A stretch of DNA of 45,598 nucleotides from Stenotrophomonas geniculata ATCC 19374 = JCM 13324 (GCF_001431625.1 NZ_LLXT01000142.1:1-45598); one strand, 5' to 3'. Numbered from the stretch's first letter, positions 1-11,630 are shown. The notes: a model not told the origin generated them from the letters alone. A program made the numbers and translations.

Positions 1-59
1 TTTATTCCTTTCCGTGGCTGGCACGGCGCAGGGAACTGTCGGGGGCCGGGCGGGGTGGG

Positions 60-165
60 TTTGCGGGACCGTTGGCGCCATGGATGGCGCCATCGAGCCC
101 CCATGGACGGGTTTACGGCGTGTCCCGCGAATCCACCCCGACCGACCCAATCACATGAAGCGCAT
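60..165. repeat. Structured GC-rich element, possibly a recurrent xanthomonad repeat
   Basis: The first 399 bases hold no convincing gene. Within them, GGCGCCATGGATGGCGCC (76-93) is a near-perfect hairpin. It is followed by a CCCCCATGG..CGGGTTTACGGCG stretch and a C-rich run with CCACCCCGACCGACCC. I recall very similar blocks (hairpin, then 'catggacgggtttacggcgtgtcccgcg') recurring between genes in Stenotrophomonas and Xanthomonas genomes, but that is memory, not a search. Reading it as the 3' untranslated end of an upstream transcript or as a dispersed repeat is equally possible. Confidence 0.4.
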
Positions 166-333
166 TTCGCGACCAAGCCACGAGGGGCTGCGCCGTTGGC
201 TGGAAACCCCGATTCGTTAGCCGGAAGTTAAAGATCCGTAAGCATTCTGCTGCGATCCCGCCGTCATCTGCATGCAACCGATCGTCATTAGCCTTCGTGA
301 CGTTCCAGTCAGGTTCGACGCGGTAAGCTCTCC

Positions 334-363
334 CTCGATGAGCTCGCAGCATCGCTCATCGAG
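334..363 (+). promoter_or_regulatory. Leader hairpin upstream of the 71-residue gene
   Basis: CTCGATGAGC (334-343) and GCTCATCGAG (354-363) form a perfect 10-bp stem with a 10-base loop. It sits 21 bases before the GGAGG ribosome-binding site (385-389) of the gene at 400. There is no U-tract, so it is not a usual terminator. It may protect the mRNA or control translation. Confidence 0.5.
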
Positions 364-399
364 TGCAGTACGCAGTAGCAATTTGGAGGAATACATCAC

Positions 400-615
400 A
401 TGGCAATCGTTCTTTATGTCGGTGGTAGCAAGGATGGCGAGAAGGGCGTGGTGCCCTACGGCTTCAGCAAATCCCGCGCCGACACCGCGCTGGGGCCGGA
501 GTTCTACACGGAGCGGTTCATGGAACTGCAGGGTGTCGGCAAGGTCCGCCTGATGGCCCTGGAAGGCATGCGTGACGAGATCGTCATGCAGCGCGCCGCC
601 CGCCACTACCGCTGA
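400..615 (+). CDS. Conserved small protein of unknown function
   Basis: This encodes 71 residues and starts at an ATG ten bases after a strong GGAGG. I recognise no named domain. There is no signal peptide or membrane segment. The N-terminus (MAIVLYVGG) looks like a beta strand, the middle is rich in Gly/Ser/Lys, and the C-terminus is a basic amphipathic helix ending in RAARHYR. The strong ribosome-binding site, the leader hairpin and coding-type third positions suggest a well-expressed, real gene, probably cytoplasmic. It is separated from tex by about 200 bases, so it is probably its own transcript. Function unknown. Confidence 0.7.
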   Translation: MAIVLYVGGSKDGEKGVVPYGFSKSRADTALGPEFYTERFMELQGVGKVRLMALEGMRDEIVMQRAARHYR

Positions 616-822
616 CCTCCGCAACACGCGGCAGGGCGCGCCCACCATCGCGCGCCCGCGCCGGCATCCCAGCCCAGGGCCAGTCCGAGCCCTCTTCTTG
701 CCAGGATGCCGGCGTCCAATCCGGCCCCGCCGCTGAACCTCGCCCCCTGTCAATGCCTTGTCCGGCTCCGTCGTGGGTTGCCAGAATGGGGTCTTCCCGT
801 ACCGCGGCACAGACCTGAAGCA

Positions 823-3204
<2,382 letters not shown>

Positions 3205-3412
3205 GGACCGTGTCCCCCGTCACGCTTGATTCGTGGTGAGGGACTTGTCGGTTTTCCCCGTGATTGCGCACACTTGCGCTTGAGGGGAGGCGTTCGGCCA
3301 CCCCGCTGTCGCTGGGGAGGGCCATGACGCCAGCAGGACCCGTTGTCTTCGTTGAGGGCTGCAGCGTTGTGCTGCGGCCACTGCCCGCCTGTGCGGGCCG
3401 CGGGGCGGGTTG

Positions 3413-5602
3413 ATGGCGGGCCAGGGAAGCAACGGCAACGGGCTGCTCGAACGGCGCCTGCAGGAGCTGGCCGAGGAGCGCCGTCGCCTGGCGATGATCA
3501 TCGACGGCACCGCAGCCGGCACCTGGGAATGGAACGTGCAGACCGGCGAAATGCGGGTCAATGCGCGCTGGGCGGAGATCGTCGGCTATCGCCTGGAAGA
3601 GCTGGAGCCGGTGTGCCAGAAGACGTTCCTGAAGCTGGTCCACCCCGACGACATCGTCCTGTCCGATGCGGCACTGGAGGACCATTTCGAAGGCCGCAGC
3701 GACAACTATGTCTGCCTGCTGCGCATGCGGCACAAGAATGGCCAGTGGATATGGATCCACGACCGTGGCCGCGTGTTCGAATGGGACGGGCAGGGACGAC
3801 CGCTGTGGATGGCCGGTGCACACGCCGACGTGACCGAGCTGCAGCAGGCGCGACAGGATGCGGCCGAGAGCCGGCAGCGATTGCAGGCCGTGGTCGACGC
3901 ATCCGACGAGGTGGCGGTGATCGCGACCGATACCGAAGGCACCATCACCTTGTTCAATACCGGCGCGGAACGCCTGCTGGGATACAGCGCCGAAGAAGTG
4001 GTCGGCCAGCGGCGACTGGGTGATTTCCACGATCCGGACGAGCTGGCGGCCTGGCTGCGTCCGCTGGCGGCTGCGGACGGAAGCCTGCCGGGCGCGTTTG
4101 AAGCACTCAGCGCTCGCGCCGATGAGCAGACCTATTCCCGGCAGTGGACACTGCGGCGCAAGGATGGCCAGCCACGCCAGGTGCGCCTGTCGATCAGCCG
4201 CATGGATGGTGCCGGCGGCGCGCGGATCGGTTATGTCGGCATGTCCATCGACATTACCGAGATCCTGCAGGCGCGTGCCGAAGCACGCCTGTCGGCAGAG
4301 AAATTCGCCGGTGCGTTCACGTCGGCGGCGCTGGGCATGGCGCTGGTGTCGCTGGAAGGGCGCTGGCTGGACGTCAATGACGCACTGTGCCGGATCCTGG
4401 GCTACCCCCGCGAAGAACTGCTGCAGGTTGATTTCCAGCGCTTGACCCACCCCGACGACCTGCAGACCGACCTGGCCCTGGTGCAGGACCTGCTGGCCGG
4501 GCGGCGCAGCCACTACCACCTGGAAAAACGTTATCTCGATCGCGACGGCAAGGTGATCTGGGCACGGCTGTCGGTGTCGCTGGTGCGCACCGAGCACGGC
4601 GAGCCGCTGCATTTCGTGTCGCAGATCCAGGACATCAGCGCCCAGCGCAGCAGCGAGCAGCGCCTGTTCGAGAGCGAGCAGCGCAGCCGTATCACGCTTG
4701 ATGCGGTGGCCGACCTGGTGCTCAGTGTCAGCCTGGATGGTCGCATCGACTACGCCAATGCCGCCGCGGTGCGCACCCTGGCCGGTGATGGCGCGCTGTC
4801 GCTGGCCGGGCACAAGGTGCAGGATGTGCTGGCACTGACCACTGAGTATGCACCCGGTTCAGTGCTGGATGTCTCCGTGCTGCTGGACCCGGAAAGCAAC
4901 GCAGTGGACCTGCACGCTGACCTGTTGCTGCGCCTGGGCACAGCCACGATTCCGGTTGACCTGACCCGTGCCTGGCTGCGTGATGATGAAGGTCATGTAC
5001 GGGGCGCAGTGTGGGTGCTGCGCGACGACACCCAGCAGCGCGCGCGCCAGCGCGAGGCGCGCCATCTGGCCGAGATCGATCCGCTGACCGAGCTGAGCAA
5101 CCGCCGCGGCTTCGAAGTGCATCTGCAGCAGGCGATCACCCGCGTCGAGCGTACCGGCCAGGCCGCCTCGTTGATGTACATCGACCTGGACCGCTTCAAG
5201 CCGGTCAACGATACCTGGGGCCATCTGGCCGGCGATGCCGTGCTGTGGGCGGTGGCCAGCGTGCTGCGCCACGGCGTGCGCGATTCGGACGTGGTGGCGC
5301 GGCTGGGCGGCGACGAATTCGCGGTGATCCTGTCCGGCTGCACACCGCGTCGTGCAGCGCGCATCGGCGGTGAACTGCTGCACACCCTGGCATCGCTGTC
5401 GATTCCGTGGGACCGGGATCGCCTGCATGTGGGCGCCAGCATCGGTATCGCGCCATTGGCGGGCGGGATGAGCGTGGACCAGGCTGTAGCGGCGGCTGAT
5501 GCCCAGTGCTACCGGGCCAAGGCAATGGGTCGCAACAACGTACAGGTGCAGGGCGAGGCCAGTGAGCTGCCGAGCGACGACATCGACCCGATCGAGGGCT
5601 GA
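3413..5602 (+). CDS. Multi-PAS diguanylate cyclase
   Basis: A 729-residue soluble protein with no signal peptide or membrane segment. Four PAS domains can be read: about 25-140 (PAS_3 type, HPDD), 145-275, 290-415 (HPDD again) and 425-540. A GGDEF domain follows at about 550-715 with the active-site motif GGDEF. The product-inhibition site RxxD is intact (RDSD, five residues before GGDEF), so I expect an active, feedback-controlled c-di-GMP synthase. There is no EAL domain. A TTG immediately precedes the ATG; I use the ATG at 3413. No ligand for the PAS domains can be inferred. The 208 bases between tex and this gene show no strong promoter to my eye. Confidence 0.93.
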   Translation: MAGQGSNGNGLLERRLQELAEERRRLAMIIDGTAAGTWEWNVQTGEMRVNARWAEIVGYRLEELEPVCQKTFLKLVHPDDIVLSDAALEDHFEGRSDNYVCLLRMRHKNGQWIWIHDRGRVFEWDGQGRPLWMAGAHADVTELQQARQDAAESRQRLQAVVDASDEVAVIATDTEGTITLFNTGAERLLGYSAEEVVGQRRLGDFHDPDELAAWLRPLAAADGSLPGAFEALSARADEQTYSRQWTLRRKDGQPRQVRLSISRMDGAGGARIGYVGMSIDITEILQARAEARLSAEKFAGAFTSAALGMALVSLEGRWLDVNDALCRILGYPREELLQVDFQRLTHPDDLQTDLALVQDLLAGRRSHYHLEKRYLDRDGKVIWARLSVSLVRTEHGEPLHFVSQIQDISAQRSSEQRLFESEQRSRITLDAVADLVLSVSLDGRIDYANAAAVRTLAGDGALSLAGHKVQDVLALTTEYAPGSVLDVSVLLDPESNAVDLHADLLLRLGTATIPVDLTRAWLRDDEGHVRGAVWVLRDDTQQRARQREARHLAEIDPLTELSNRRGFEVHLQQAITRVERTGQAASLMYIDLDRFKPVNDTWGHLAGDAVLWAVASVLRHGVRDSDVVARLGGDEFAVILSGCTPRRAARIGGELLHTLASLSIPWDRDRLHVGASIGIAPLAGGMSVDQAVAAADAQCYRAKAMGRNNVQVQGEASELPSDDIDPIEG

Positions 5603-5664
5603 TCTCAGCCTGTGAGAGGGCGTGCGCGAATACTCCGTGCACTTCCCCTCGTACAGGTGATCCC

Positions 5665-5895
5665 ATGAATGTCTGCAACCCGGTGACGGTGCGTGCCTTC
5701 GCCCCGGCCCTGGTCGGTTGGTGCCTGGCCCTGGCCGCCTGCCTGCGTGCGGAACAGCTGCGCGGCGACCTGCACGCGCAGGCCCTGCTGCCGGTGCTGC
5801 AGGGCGGCGCGGTCGCCCTGCTGGTATTCACGCTGTCCTGCATCGGTGCCGCCTGCATCGTGCTCTGGCGGGCGGGCAGGAACGCGGTGGAGTGA
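5665..5895 (+). CDS. Small two-helix membrane protein
   Basis: A 76-residue protein with an AGGTGA ribosome-binding site just upstream. Two hydrophobic segments are visible: about residues 12-29 (FAPALVGWCLALAACL) and about 48-69 (GGAVALLVFTLSCIGAACIVLW). They are joined by a short polar loop, and a basic WRAGRN follows the second helix. It contains four cysteines. I recognise no family. It lies 62 bases after the GGDEF gene on the same strand and could be cotranscribed with it. It resembles the many small inner-membrane proteins of unknown role. Confidence 0.6.
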   Translation: MNVCNPVTVRAFAPALVGWCLALAACLRAEQLRGDLHAQALLPVLQGGAVALLVFTLSCIGAACIVLWRAGRNAVE

Positions 5896-5934
5896 TGCGG
5901 TGGATGGTCACCGCATCCCCCATGTCATGTTGCG

Positions 5935-7023
5935 TCAGCGCAGAACTTCATCCGAACTGACCAGCTGCACGTCGTGCATCAGGTTGAGGTAAGCCTCGTA
6001 GTAGCCCTTGTGCGAGGCACCGACGATGGTCAGCATGCGGGTGCCTGGATGCTGGCCCAGTATGTCGCGCATGTTGGCGACCATGCGCAGGTTGCGGGTT
6101 TCCCAGTAGCCCACGTAGTTGCGGCCGAAGCCTTCCGGCGAGGGTTCGACGAGCGTCGCGCCGAAATCGCTGTTGAAGGCCGCCATCACGGCCTCGGGTG
6201 CGTTGTAGGCGCGATACATCGCGAGCAACCCATCCGCTTGGTCAAGATTGGCTTCGAGCCGTTCATCGGCCGCCCTGCGCGCTTTGACGAAGGAATTGTC
6301 CCAGGCACCGCGTATGGCGGCAGCGTAGGCCTTCTGCTGCGATTCCGGTGTTGGCGAATCCGCAGTGTGGTCGTCGACCGACCACAGGCGCTCCAGTCCC
6401 AGGCGTGCGGCAAGGACGCCGGCCACCAGGCCGGCCTCGTTGCGGCGGGTCATGCGCGTGTCGAGGAACCGCACCAGCTCCGGCGTCAGGCTGTCCGAAG
6501 CACGTCGCTCTTCCCTGGGCAGCCGCAGCCATTGGACGACTGCCGAGCTGCTTTCGCCCGCGGCCAGGAAGACTGCGGCCAATCGGCGTCGCTGGGCAGC
6601 GGTTGGCGCCTTCGGCCATTCCGCAAGCAGGCGTTCCATCTCCACGTTCGCGCTGGGCACGTCCAGGCCGGTGGCGGCCTGCGCCGGGGCCGGATCGACG
6701 CAGTAGTCCGCTACGCTCTCCGCGTATCGGGCTGGATTGCGGCGCATGAAGTCACACTGCAGGCCGGACAGGTTCTCCACTGCGATCGCGGTGGGCCGCC
6801 AGGCTTCCAGGCGCTGCAGCAGAGGTTCCAGCATCGCCGGCGTGAAGGTCTCCGGCAGGCTGGACAGGTGCGGGCTGCCCAGTACCAGTACTTCGTTCGG
6901 GCGTCCTGCGGGCGGTCCCTTCAGCTGGTCCGGGTGGAACGCCGGTCGATAGGCGGTGTCGTTGGCCAGCGCGCTGCTGCTGCACACGGCCAGGAAGAGA
7001 AGGCTGGCAAAGCGAGGGAACAT
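5935..7023 (-). CDS. Secreted DUF5694-family protein, Tiki/TraB-like
   Basis: This encodes 362 residues. I choose the ATG at 7023 because GGAGAT lies upstream and it gives a clean signal peptide (MFPRFASLLFLAVCSSSALA); the frame stays open for 16 further unlikely residues. The mature part has a VLVLGSPHLSS motif near the start, an IAVENL acidic motif about 40 residues later, and TIVGASHKGYYEAYL at the C-terminus. I assign DUF5694 from memory. Two G-x-x-H motifs at the two ends are the signature of the Tiki/TraB/ChaN superfamily, so I infer a periplasmic metal-dependent hydrolase-like fold. The substrate is unknown. It is divergent from the GNAT at 7167. Confidence 0.7.
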   Translation of the reverse strand: MFPRFASLLFLAVCSSSALANDTAYRPAFHPDQLKGPPAGRPNEVLVLGSPHLSSLPETFTPAMLEPLLQRLEAWRPTAIAVENLSGLQCDFMRRNPARYAESVADYCVDPAPAQAATGLDVPSANVEMERLLAEWPKAPTAAQRRRLAAVFLAAGESSSAVVQWLRLPREERRASDSLTPELVRFLDTRMTRRNEAGLVAGVLAARLGLERLWSVDDHTADSPTPESQQKAYAAAIRGAWDNSFVKARRAADERLEANLDQADGLLAMYRAYNAPEAVMAAFNSDFGATLVEPSPEGFGRNYVGYWETRNLRMVANMRDILGQHPGTRMLTIVGASHKGYYEAYLNLMHDVQLVSSDEVLR

Positions 7024-7166
7024 GCGATCTCCATGTCGATAAGCGTCCTGCGGGACCTTCATGCTGGTCATTTTCTCCGGCTGGGGAATCCCGCATTGGT
7101 CATGTAAACCTTTCTGCCTTGAGCTGCATCCTTCTGCTGAGTGATGCTGTACTCAGCGCTCAGGCA

Positions 7167-7721
7167 ATGCAGAACATGACATCCGACGACTGGACCATCG
7201 ACAGTCCGCGGCTGCACCTCCGGCCATTCACGCCCGGTGACGCCGACGAGGCATTTGCGGGAATCACACCCGGGCTGACCCGCTACATGGCCTTCGAGCC
7301 GCCTCCGTCGGAGGAGGCATTTGCTGCGGTCTGGCAGACGTGGCTACCCACCATTGCCGACGGGTCCGACATCATGTTCGTGATCCGCAGGCGCGAGGAT
7401 GATGTATTCCTTGGCCTGGCAGGCCTGCATCGAGCCGGGGAAGCAGAACCCGAGCTGGGCATCTGGATCGCAGAAGTGATGCATGGGCACGGCTATGGCC
7501 GCGAAGCAGTGGCGGCGGTGTGGTCGGCGGCCTCCGAGCGCCTGCGCTGTGCGGCGTTCCGCTACCCGGTGGCGGAACGGAACCGGTCCAGCCGTTCACT
7601 GGCTGAGTCCCTCGGCGGGCAGGCGGTGGCACGTGAGCAGGGCGTGAAGTACACGGCAGTCGTCTACCGCATTCCGGCTGCAATGCACGGAGTTGCGACG
7701 GACGTCGCGGAATCCCGCTAA
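7167..7721 (+). CDS. GNAT N-acetyltransferase (RimJ/RimL type)
   Basis: About 184 residues. The N-terminus (DSPRLHLRPFTPGDADEAF) is typical of RimJ/RimL-like acetyltransferases. The middle carries the ELGIWIAEVMHGHGYGREAVAAV segment, matching the acetyl-CoA binding motif A (Q/R-x-x-G-x-G/A). The fold ends with the usual NRSSRSLAESLGG stretch. Starts at 7167 or 7176 are both possible, and neither has a strong ribosome-binding site. The substrate cannot be told. Its TAA stop (7719-7721) is also the start of the sigma-28 -35 element for the next gene. Confidence 0.85.
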   Translation: MQNMTSDDWTIDSPRLHLRPFTPGDADEAFAGITPGLTRYMAFEPPPSEEAFAAVWQTWLPTIADGSDIMFVIRRREDDVFLGLAGLHRAGEAEPELGIWIAEVMHGHGYGREAVAAVWSAASERLRCAAFRYPVAERNRSSRSLAESLGGQAVAREQGVKYTAVVYRIPAAMHGVATDVAESR

Positions 7722-7745
7722 AGCGGCCGACGGCATCGCCGATAC
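7719..7745 (+). promoter_or_regulatory. FliA (sigma-28) flagellar-class promoter
   Basis: TAAA (7719-7722), then exactly 15 bases, then GCCGATAC (7738-7745). The FliA consensus is TAAA-N15-GCCGATAA, so only the last base differs. It points at the chemoreceptor gene starting at 7977, leaving a leader of about 220 bases with several GC hairpins and no reading frame I trust. Chemoreceptor genes are standard late flagellar targets, so the match in this position is persuasive. Confidence 0.8.
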
Positions 7746-7976
7746 TCCCTCTGGATCCCGCTCCAGTCACCCGCCGCAGGACCCCAGACTGCCCCCGATG
7801 GGCGGTCCACGCAGTGTGTTCCGCCGCTCCTAGATGCCGATCGCAGCCGCAGCAGACGTTCTTGGCAGTCGCTCGAGAGGTGCCGGTTGGCACCTGTAGT
7901 CCCTGGCAACTGATGTTGCCGCCGGGCGTCCCGCCCGTCGGGTCACAACCGCTTACCGGACACCGAGGATCAGACA

Positions 7977-9803
7977 ATGCTCATTCCAGGCTTCACGGCG
8001 GGCGCGCAGGCGCCGGCCGAGCTGCATACCCGTTGGTCGCCGTGGCGTGCGCTGCTTGGCGCACTGGCGCCGCAGCAACGCACCCGCACAGAGAAGGCGG
8101 TGACCGACCGCACCGAGCTGGAAGCGCAGGTGGCCGCGCTGCATCGCGTGCAGGCCGTCATCGAGTTCGCGCTCGACGGCACCATCCTGCAGGCCAATGA
8201 CAATTTCCTGCAGGCGATGGGCTACCGGCTGGAGGAGATCCAGGGCGGGCATCATTCCCTGTTCGTCGACCCCGAGCAGGCGCGCAGCGCTGAATACCGC
8301 GACTTCTGGGCGCGCTTGGGGCGCGGCGAATATGACGCCGGACAGTACCGCCGCTTCGGCAAGGGCCAGCGCGAGATCTGGATCCAGGCCTCGTACAACC
8401 CGGTGCTGGACCGCCAGGGGCGGCCGTACAAGGTGGTCAAGTTCGCGACCGACATCACCGCGCAGAAGCTGCAGGCGGCCGACTCGGCGGGGCAACTGGC
8501 CGCGATCGCCAAGTCGCAGGCGGTGATCGAGTTCAGCATGGATGGCCGCATCCTGTCGGCCAATGACAATTTCCTGGCCGCCACCGGCTACAGCCTGGAC
8601 GAGGTGCGCGGGCAGCACCATTCGTTGTTTGTCGAGCCCGAGCATCGCAGCAGCGTCGAATATCGCCAGTTCTGGGAGAAACTGGGGCGTGGCGAGTATG
8701 ACGCCGGGCAGTATCGGCGCCTGGGCAAGGGCGGGCGCGAGGTCTGGATCCAGGCATCCTACAACCCGATCCTGGACCTCAACGGCAAGCCGTTCAAGGT
8801 CGTCAAGTACGCCACCGACATCACCGCGCAGGTGCATGAGAACCAGGCCATGCAGCGCGCCGTGGCGCAGACCCGCGAGGTGGTGGCTGCCGCCAAGCAG
8901 GGCGACCTGACCCAGCGCGTGGCCACCGCCGACAAGAACGGGTCGATCGCCGAACTGTGCGAAGGCGTGAATTCGCTGGTCGAGGCGATGGCGGCCATCA
9001 TCGGCCAGATCAAGTTCGCTGCGGACACCATCGCAGTCGGCGCGACTGAAATCGCACAGGGCAACAGCGACCTCTCGCAGCGCACCGAGCAGCAGGCGGC
9101 CTCGCTGGAGGAAACCGCCGTGTCGATGAAGGGACTGGCCGAGACCGTGCAGCGCACGGCCACCAACGCGCGCCAGGCCAGCCAGCTGGCCGGTGGAGCG
9201 GCCGACGTCGCCGCGCGAGGCGGCAATGTGGTGCATGAGGTGGTCGAGACGATGGCGGTGATCAATGCCTCGTCGCGGCGCATCGTCGACATCATCGGGG
9301 TGATCGACGGCATCGCCTTCCAGACCAACATTCTCGCGCTGAACGCAGCGGTGGAGGCTGCGCGTGCCGGTGAACATGGCCGTGGCTTCGCCGTGGTTGC
9401 AACCGAGATCCGCGAGCTGTCGCAGCGTTCGGCCAGCGCAGCCAAGGAGATCAAGCACCTGATCGATGAGTCGGTTGCCAATGTGGGCGCCGGCACGGCG
9501 CAGGTTGAGAGCGCGGGCCGCACCATGGATGAAATCGTGACCAACGTGCGCCGGGTCAGTGACCTGATGACCGAAATCAGCACTGCCTCGCAGCAGCAGA
9601 GCGACGACATCCAGCAGATGAATCATGCGGTCGACCTGATCGATCAGGGCACCCAGCAGAACGCGGCCCTGGTCGAGGAGGCGTCGGCGGCGGCGCGCAG
9701 CATGGAAGAACAGTCGGCGCAGCTGCTGCAGACCGTGGCCAGCTTCCGCGTGCAGGGCGGGGCCGGGCATCGGCATGGAGCGGCGGCGCTGCACGCGGTC
9801 TAG
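7977..9803 (+). CDS. Soluble double-PAS methyl-accepting chemotaxis protein (BdlA-like)
   Basis: 608 residues with no transmembrane segment, so a cytoplasmic receptor. Two PAS domains at about 50-160 and 172-282 are followed by a HAMP-like linker ([12 protein letters not shown]) and the signalling domain, whose hairpin tip reads [33 protein letters not shown]. There is no C-terminal pentapeptide tether. The layout equals Pseudomonas BdlA (biofilm dispersion) and Aer-like soluble receptors. The two PAS copies are offset by exactly 122 codons and are very alike, which points to an internal duplication. The gene lies behind a sigma-28 promoter. Its TAG stop is part of a CTAG shared with the convergent cyclase gene. 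Confidence 0.93.
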   Translation: MLIPGFTAGAQAPAELHTRWSPWRALLGALAPQQRTRTEKAVTDRTELEAQVAALHRVQAVIEFALDGTILQANDNFLQAMGYRLEEIQGGHHSLFVDPEQARSAEYRDFWARLGRGEYDAGQYRRFGKGQREIWIQASYNPVLDRQGRPYKVVKFATDITAQKLQAADSAGQLAAIAKSQAVIEFSMDGRILSANDNFLAATGYSLDEVRGQHHSLFVEPEHRSSVEYRQFWEKLGRGEYDAGQYRRLGKGGREVWIQASYNPILDLNGKPFKVVKYATDITAQVHENQAMQRAVAQTREVVAAAKQGDLTQRVATADKNGSIAELCEGVNSLVEAMAAIIGQIKFAADTIAVGATEIAQGNSDLSQRTEQQAASLEETAVSMKGLAETVQRTATNARQASQLAGGAADVAARGGNVVHEVVETMAVINASSRRIVDIIGVIDGIAFQTNILALNAAVEAARAGEHGRGFAVVATEIRELSQRSASAAKEIKHLIDESVANVGAGTAQVESAGRTMDEIVTNVRRVSDLMTEISTASQQQSDDIQQMNHAVDLIDQGTQQNAALVEEASAAARSMEEQSAQLLQTVASFRVQGGAGHRHGAAALHAV

Positions 9804-11236
9804 ACGCGGCGCCCGGACCAGTCTTCCGTGGTGCCGGTGTCGCCGCGTACGCAGTTGCGGCCGGCATGCTTGGCGCGATACAGGGCCTGGTCGGCGCGTT
9901 CGACCAGGTCGCGCGGATCGCGGTCTTCGCCCGGTGCCTGCCAGGCCACGCCGATGCTGATGGTGACGGTGGCTTCAGGGGCGGGCAGGGCTGCGGCTTC
10001 GACCGAAGCGCGCAGCCGTTCGCCCAGGCCCAGGGCGTGGGCGGCATCGGGCGAGGGCAGGGCGGCGATGAACTCTTCGCCGCCATATCGGGCCAGCAGA
10101 TCGTCACCCCGTTGCAGGCAGCCATCAAGAATGGCAGCCACCGACTGCAGGCGACGATCGCCTTCCGGGTGGCCGTAGGTGTCATTGAGCCGTTTGAAGT
10201 GGTCGATATCGATCATCAGTACCGCCAGCCCGAGTCCCTGGCGGTGCGCGCGGCCACGGGCACTGCCGAGTGATTCGTCGAAGCTGCGGCGGTTGCCCAG
10301 ACCGGTCAACGGGTCACGCCGCGCCAGTGTTTCCAGCTCATCGCGCTGGCGCTGGATCTCCACCTGGCTCAGCACGCTGCGCAGGGCATAGCCGAGCATG
10401 GCACCAATGAAGCCCACCGTGGCCAGGGTGGGCTGCAGGCGCGCGAGCAGCAGCGCCACCATCATCAGCAGCAAGGGCAGCATCAACGGCACGCCGGCGT
10501 CGACGATGCGGCGCAGGCTGCGCGATACCTCCACCGCCGGATAGCGGCGCTTGCTGCCAGCCATGATGGCCAGCACCACGAACAGCCCGCTGATCAGCAG
10601 GTCCCCCCAGTTGCCGTCGGGCAGCTGCGGTTGATAGGTGTTGATGTAGAACGCCAGCAGGAAGTAGCCCAGCGCGTAGATCGCAAGTGTCCGGAAAAAA
10701 TCGCGGCGGTCGGGATTGTCCTCGGCCAGGAAACGGATCAGCGCGAAGCAGAACACCAGGCTGTTCTGTACGCTGCTCATGGCGTTCAGGCACTGCGTCC
10801 ACAATGCGGTGTTGAAGTGCGCCATCGCCCGCGTGTGCCCGTAGTACAACAGCCACAGCAACGCGATGATCAGCAGGTCCACCGCGCGGATGTAGCGGTT
10901 GCCGCCGCCCGGGCTGGCGGCCACGTAGGTCAGGGGAATCCGGTAGAACACGTACAGGATCAGCGAAGACACGGTCATCTGCGCAGGATCGAGGCTGGCC
11001 ACATTGCGGTACAGCAGGGCCAGCAGGGCCAGCAAGAACAGGCCCACGGCAGCGCCCAGCGTCCGCCATTTGCAGGCTGCCTGGCGGCTGTCACGAGCGC
11101 GCCGCACGCAGGCCAGTGCAGCCAGCAGCGGGGCGGTGATCAGCATCAGGTAGGAGCCGACCGGGTCCTGCGGGCCGACAAAGGCAATGACGAGCGCGTG
11201 CGTGATCAGAAAAAACAGTGCCGCACGCAACGTCAT
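9800..11236 (-). CDS. Membrane-bound GGDEF diguanylate cyclase
   Basis: 478 residues. The N-terminal half (about 1-290) is hydrophobic with roughly eight transmembrane helices and no recognisable periplasmic domain. The C-terminal GGDEF domain (about 305-465) carries [12 protein letters not shown] and the active-site variant GGEEF, with an intact RxxD inhibition site (RGDD) five residues before it. An active c-di-GMP synthase at the inner membrane is expected, its input probably a membrane or small-molecule signal. It converges on the chemoreceptor gene, and the two TAG stops overlap in CTAG at 9800-9803. With the cyclase at 3413 and the BdlA-like receptor it suggests a local motility/biofilm group. 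Confidence 0.92.
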   Translation of the reverse strand: MTLRAALFFLITHALVIAFVGPQDPVGSYLMLITAPLLAALACVRRARDSRQAACKWRTLGAAVGLFLLALLALLYRNVASLDPAQMTVSSLILYVFYRIPLTYVAASPGGGNRYIRAVDLLIIALLWLLYYGHTRAMAHFNTALWTQCLNAMSSVQNSLVFCFALIRFLAEDNPDRRDFFRTLAIYALGYFLLAFYINTYQPQLPDGNWGDLLISGLFVVLAIMAGSKRRYPAVEVSRSLRRIVDAGVPLMLPLLLMMVALLLARLQPTLATVGFIGAMLGYALRSVLSQVEIQRQRDELETLARRDPLTGLGNRRSFDESLGSARGRAHRQGLGLAVLMIDIDHFKRLNDTYGHPEGDRRLQSVAAILDGCLQRGDDLLARYGGEEFIAALPSPDAAHALGLGERLRASVEAAALPAPEATVTISIGVAWQAPGEDRDPRDLVERADQALYRAKHAGRNCVRGDTGTTEDWSGRRV

Positions 11237-11351
11237 GCATTCCCCCGCCCCCAGCTCCGGCTGGGATCACGATAGGCAGAAGCACGTGAGGCTTGCAAGA
11301 AAAGTGTGCGCTGCGTCTATTCCAAAGCTTGCCGGAAGTCGCAGTTGTGTT

Positions 11352-11594
11352 TCAGCGTGGTGACGCCGAGCCTTCGACGCGGGCGTACATCCAGGCGCCC
11401 ACCAGCGCCCAGCGCGGGTGCGTTGCGGTGGGCAGGCGTCGCAGTGCCCTTTCGGAAACGTCGCCCCAGCTGGTGTGCCCGGTCACGCCCGGCAGCGAGA
11501 GATAACGGGACCAGGCGGCAGCGTCATCCGCGTGCAGTGGGCGCAGCCGTGCCGGCAGGATAGCGGGGAGCGTGGGCAGCGCGAGCGTTGGCAT
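11352..11594 (-). pseudogene. GNAT acetyltransferase remnant with internal deletion
   Basis: About 80 residues in frame. The N-terminal part (ARLRPLHADDAAAWSRYL, then GVTGHTSWGDVS) is a clear RimJ/RimL-type beginning. After about 60 residues it jumps from PRWALV to AWMYARVEG, which looks like the extreme C-terminus of such proteins (FWMYAxV). The acetyl-CoA site and catalytic core, about 100 residues, are missing. Seen: a short frame with start-like and end-like pieces. Inferred: an in-frame deletion leaving a non-functional gene. It may still be translated. Confidence 0.5.
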
Positions 11595-11630
11595 CGTCGC
11601 CAGTTTCGGCGCCCGGGCCCTGAACATGCA

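Noticed and set aside
7885..7930. Possible sigma-54 promoter (TGGCAA...TTGC) in the chemoreceptor leader
   Set aside because: GG and GC are one base too far apart and the -24 element lacks the final C, whereas a near-perfect sigma-28 promoter lies upstream.
7746..7976. c-di-GMP (GEMM) riboswitch in the chemoreceptor leader
   Set aside because: I found several GC hairpins but not the conserved GEMM core sequences.
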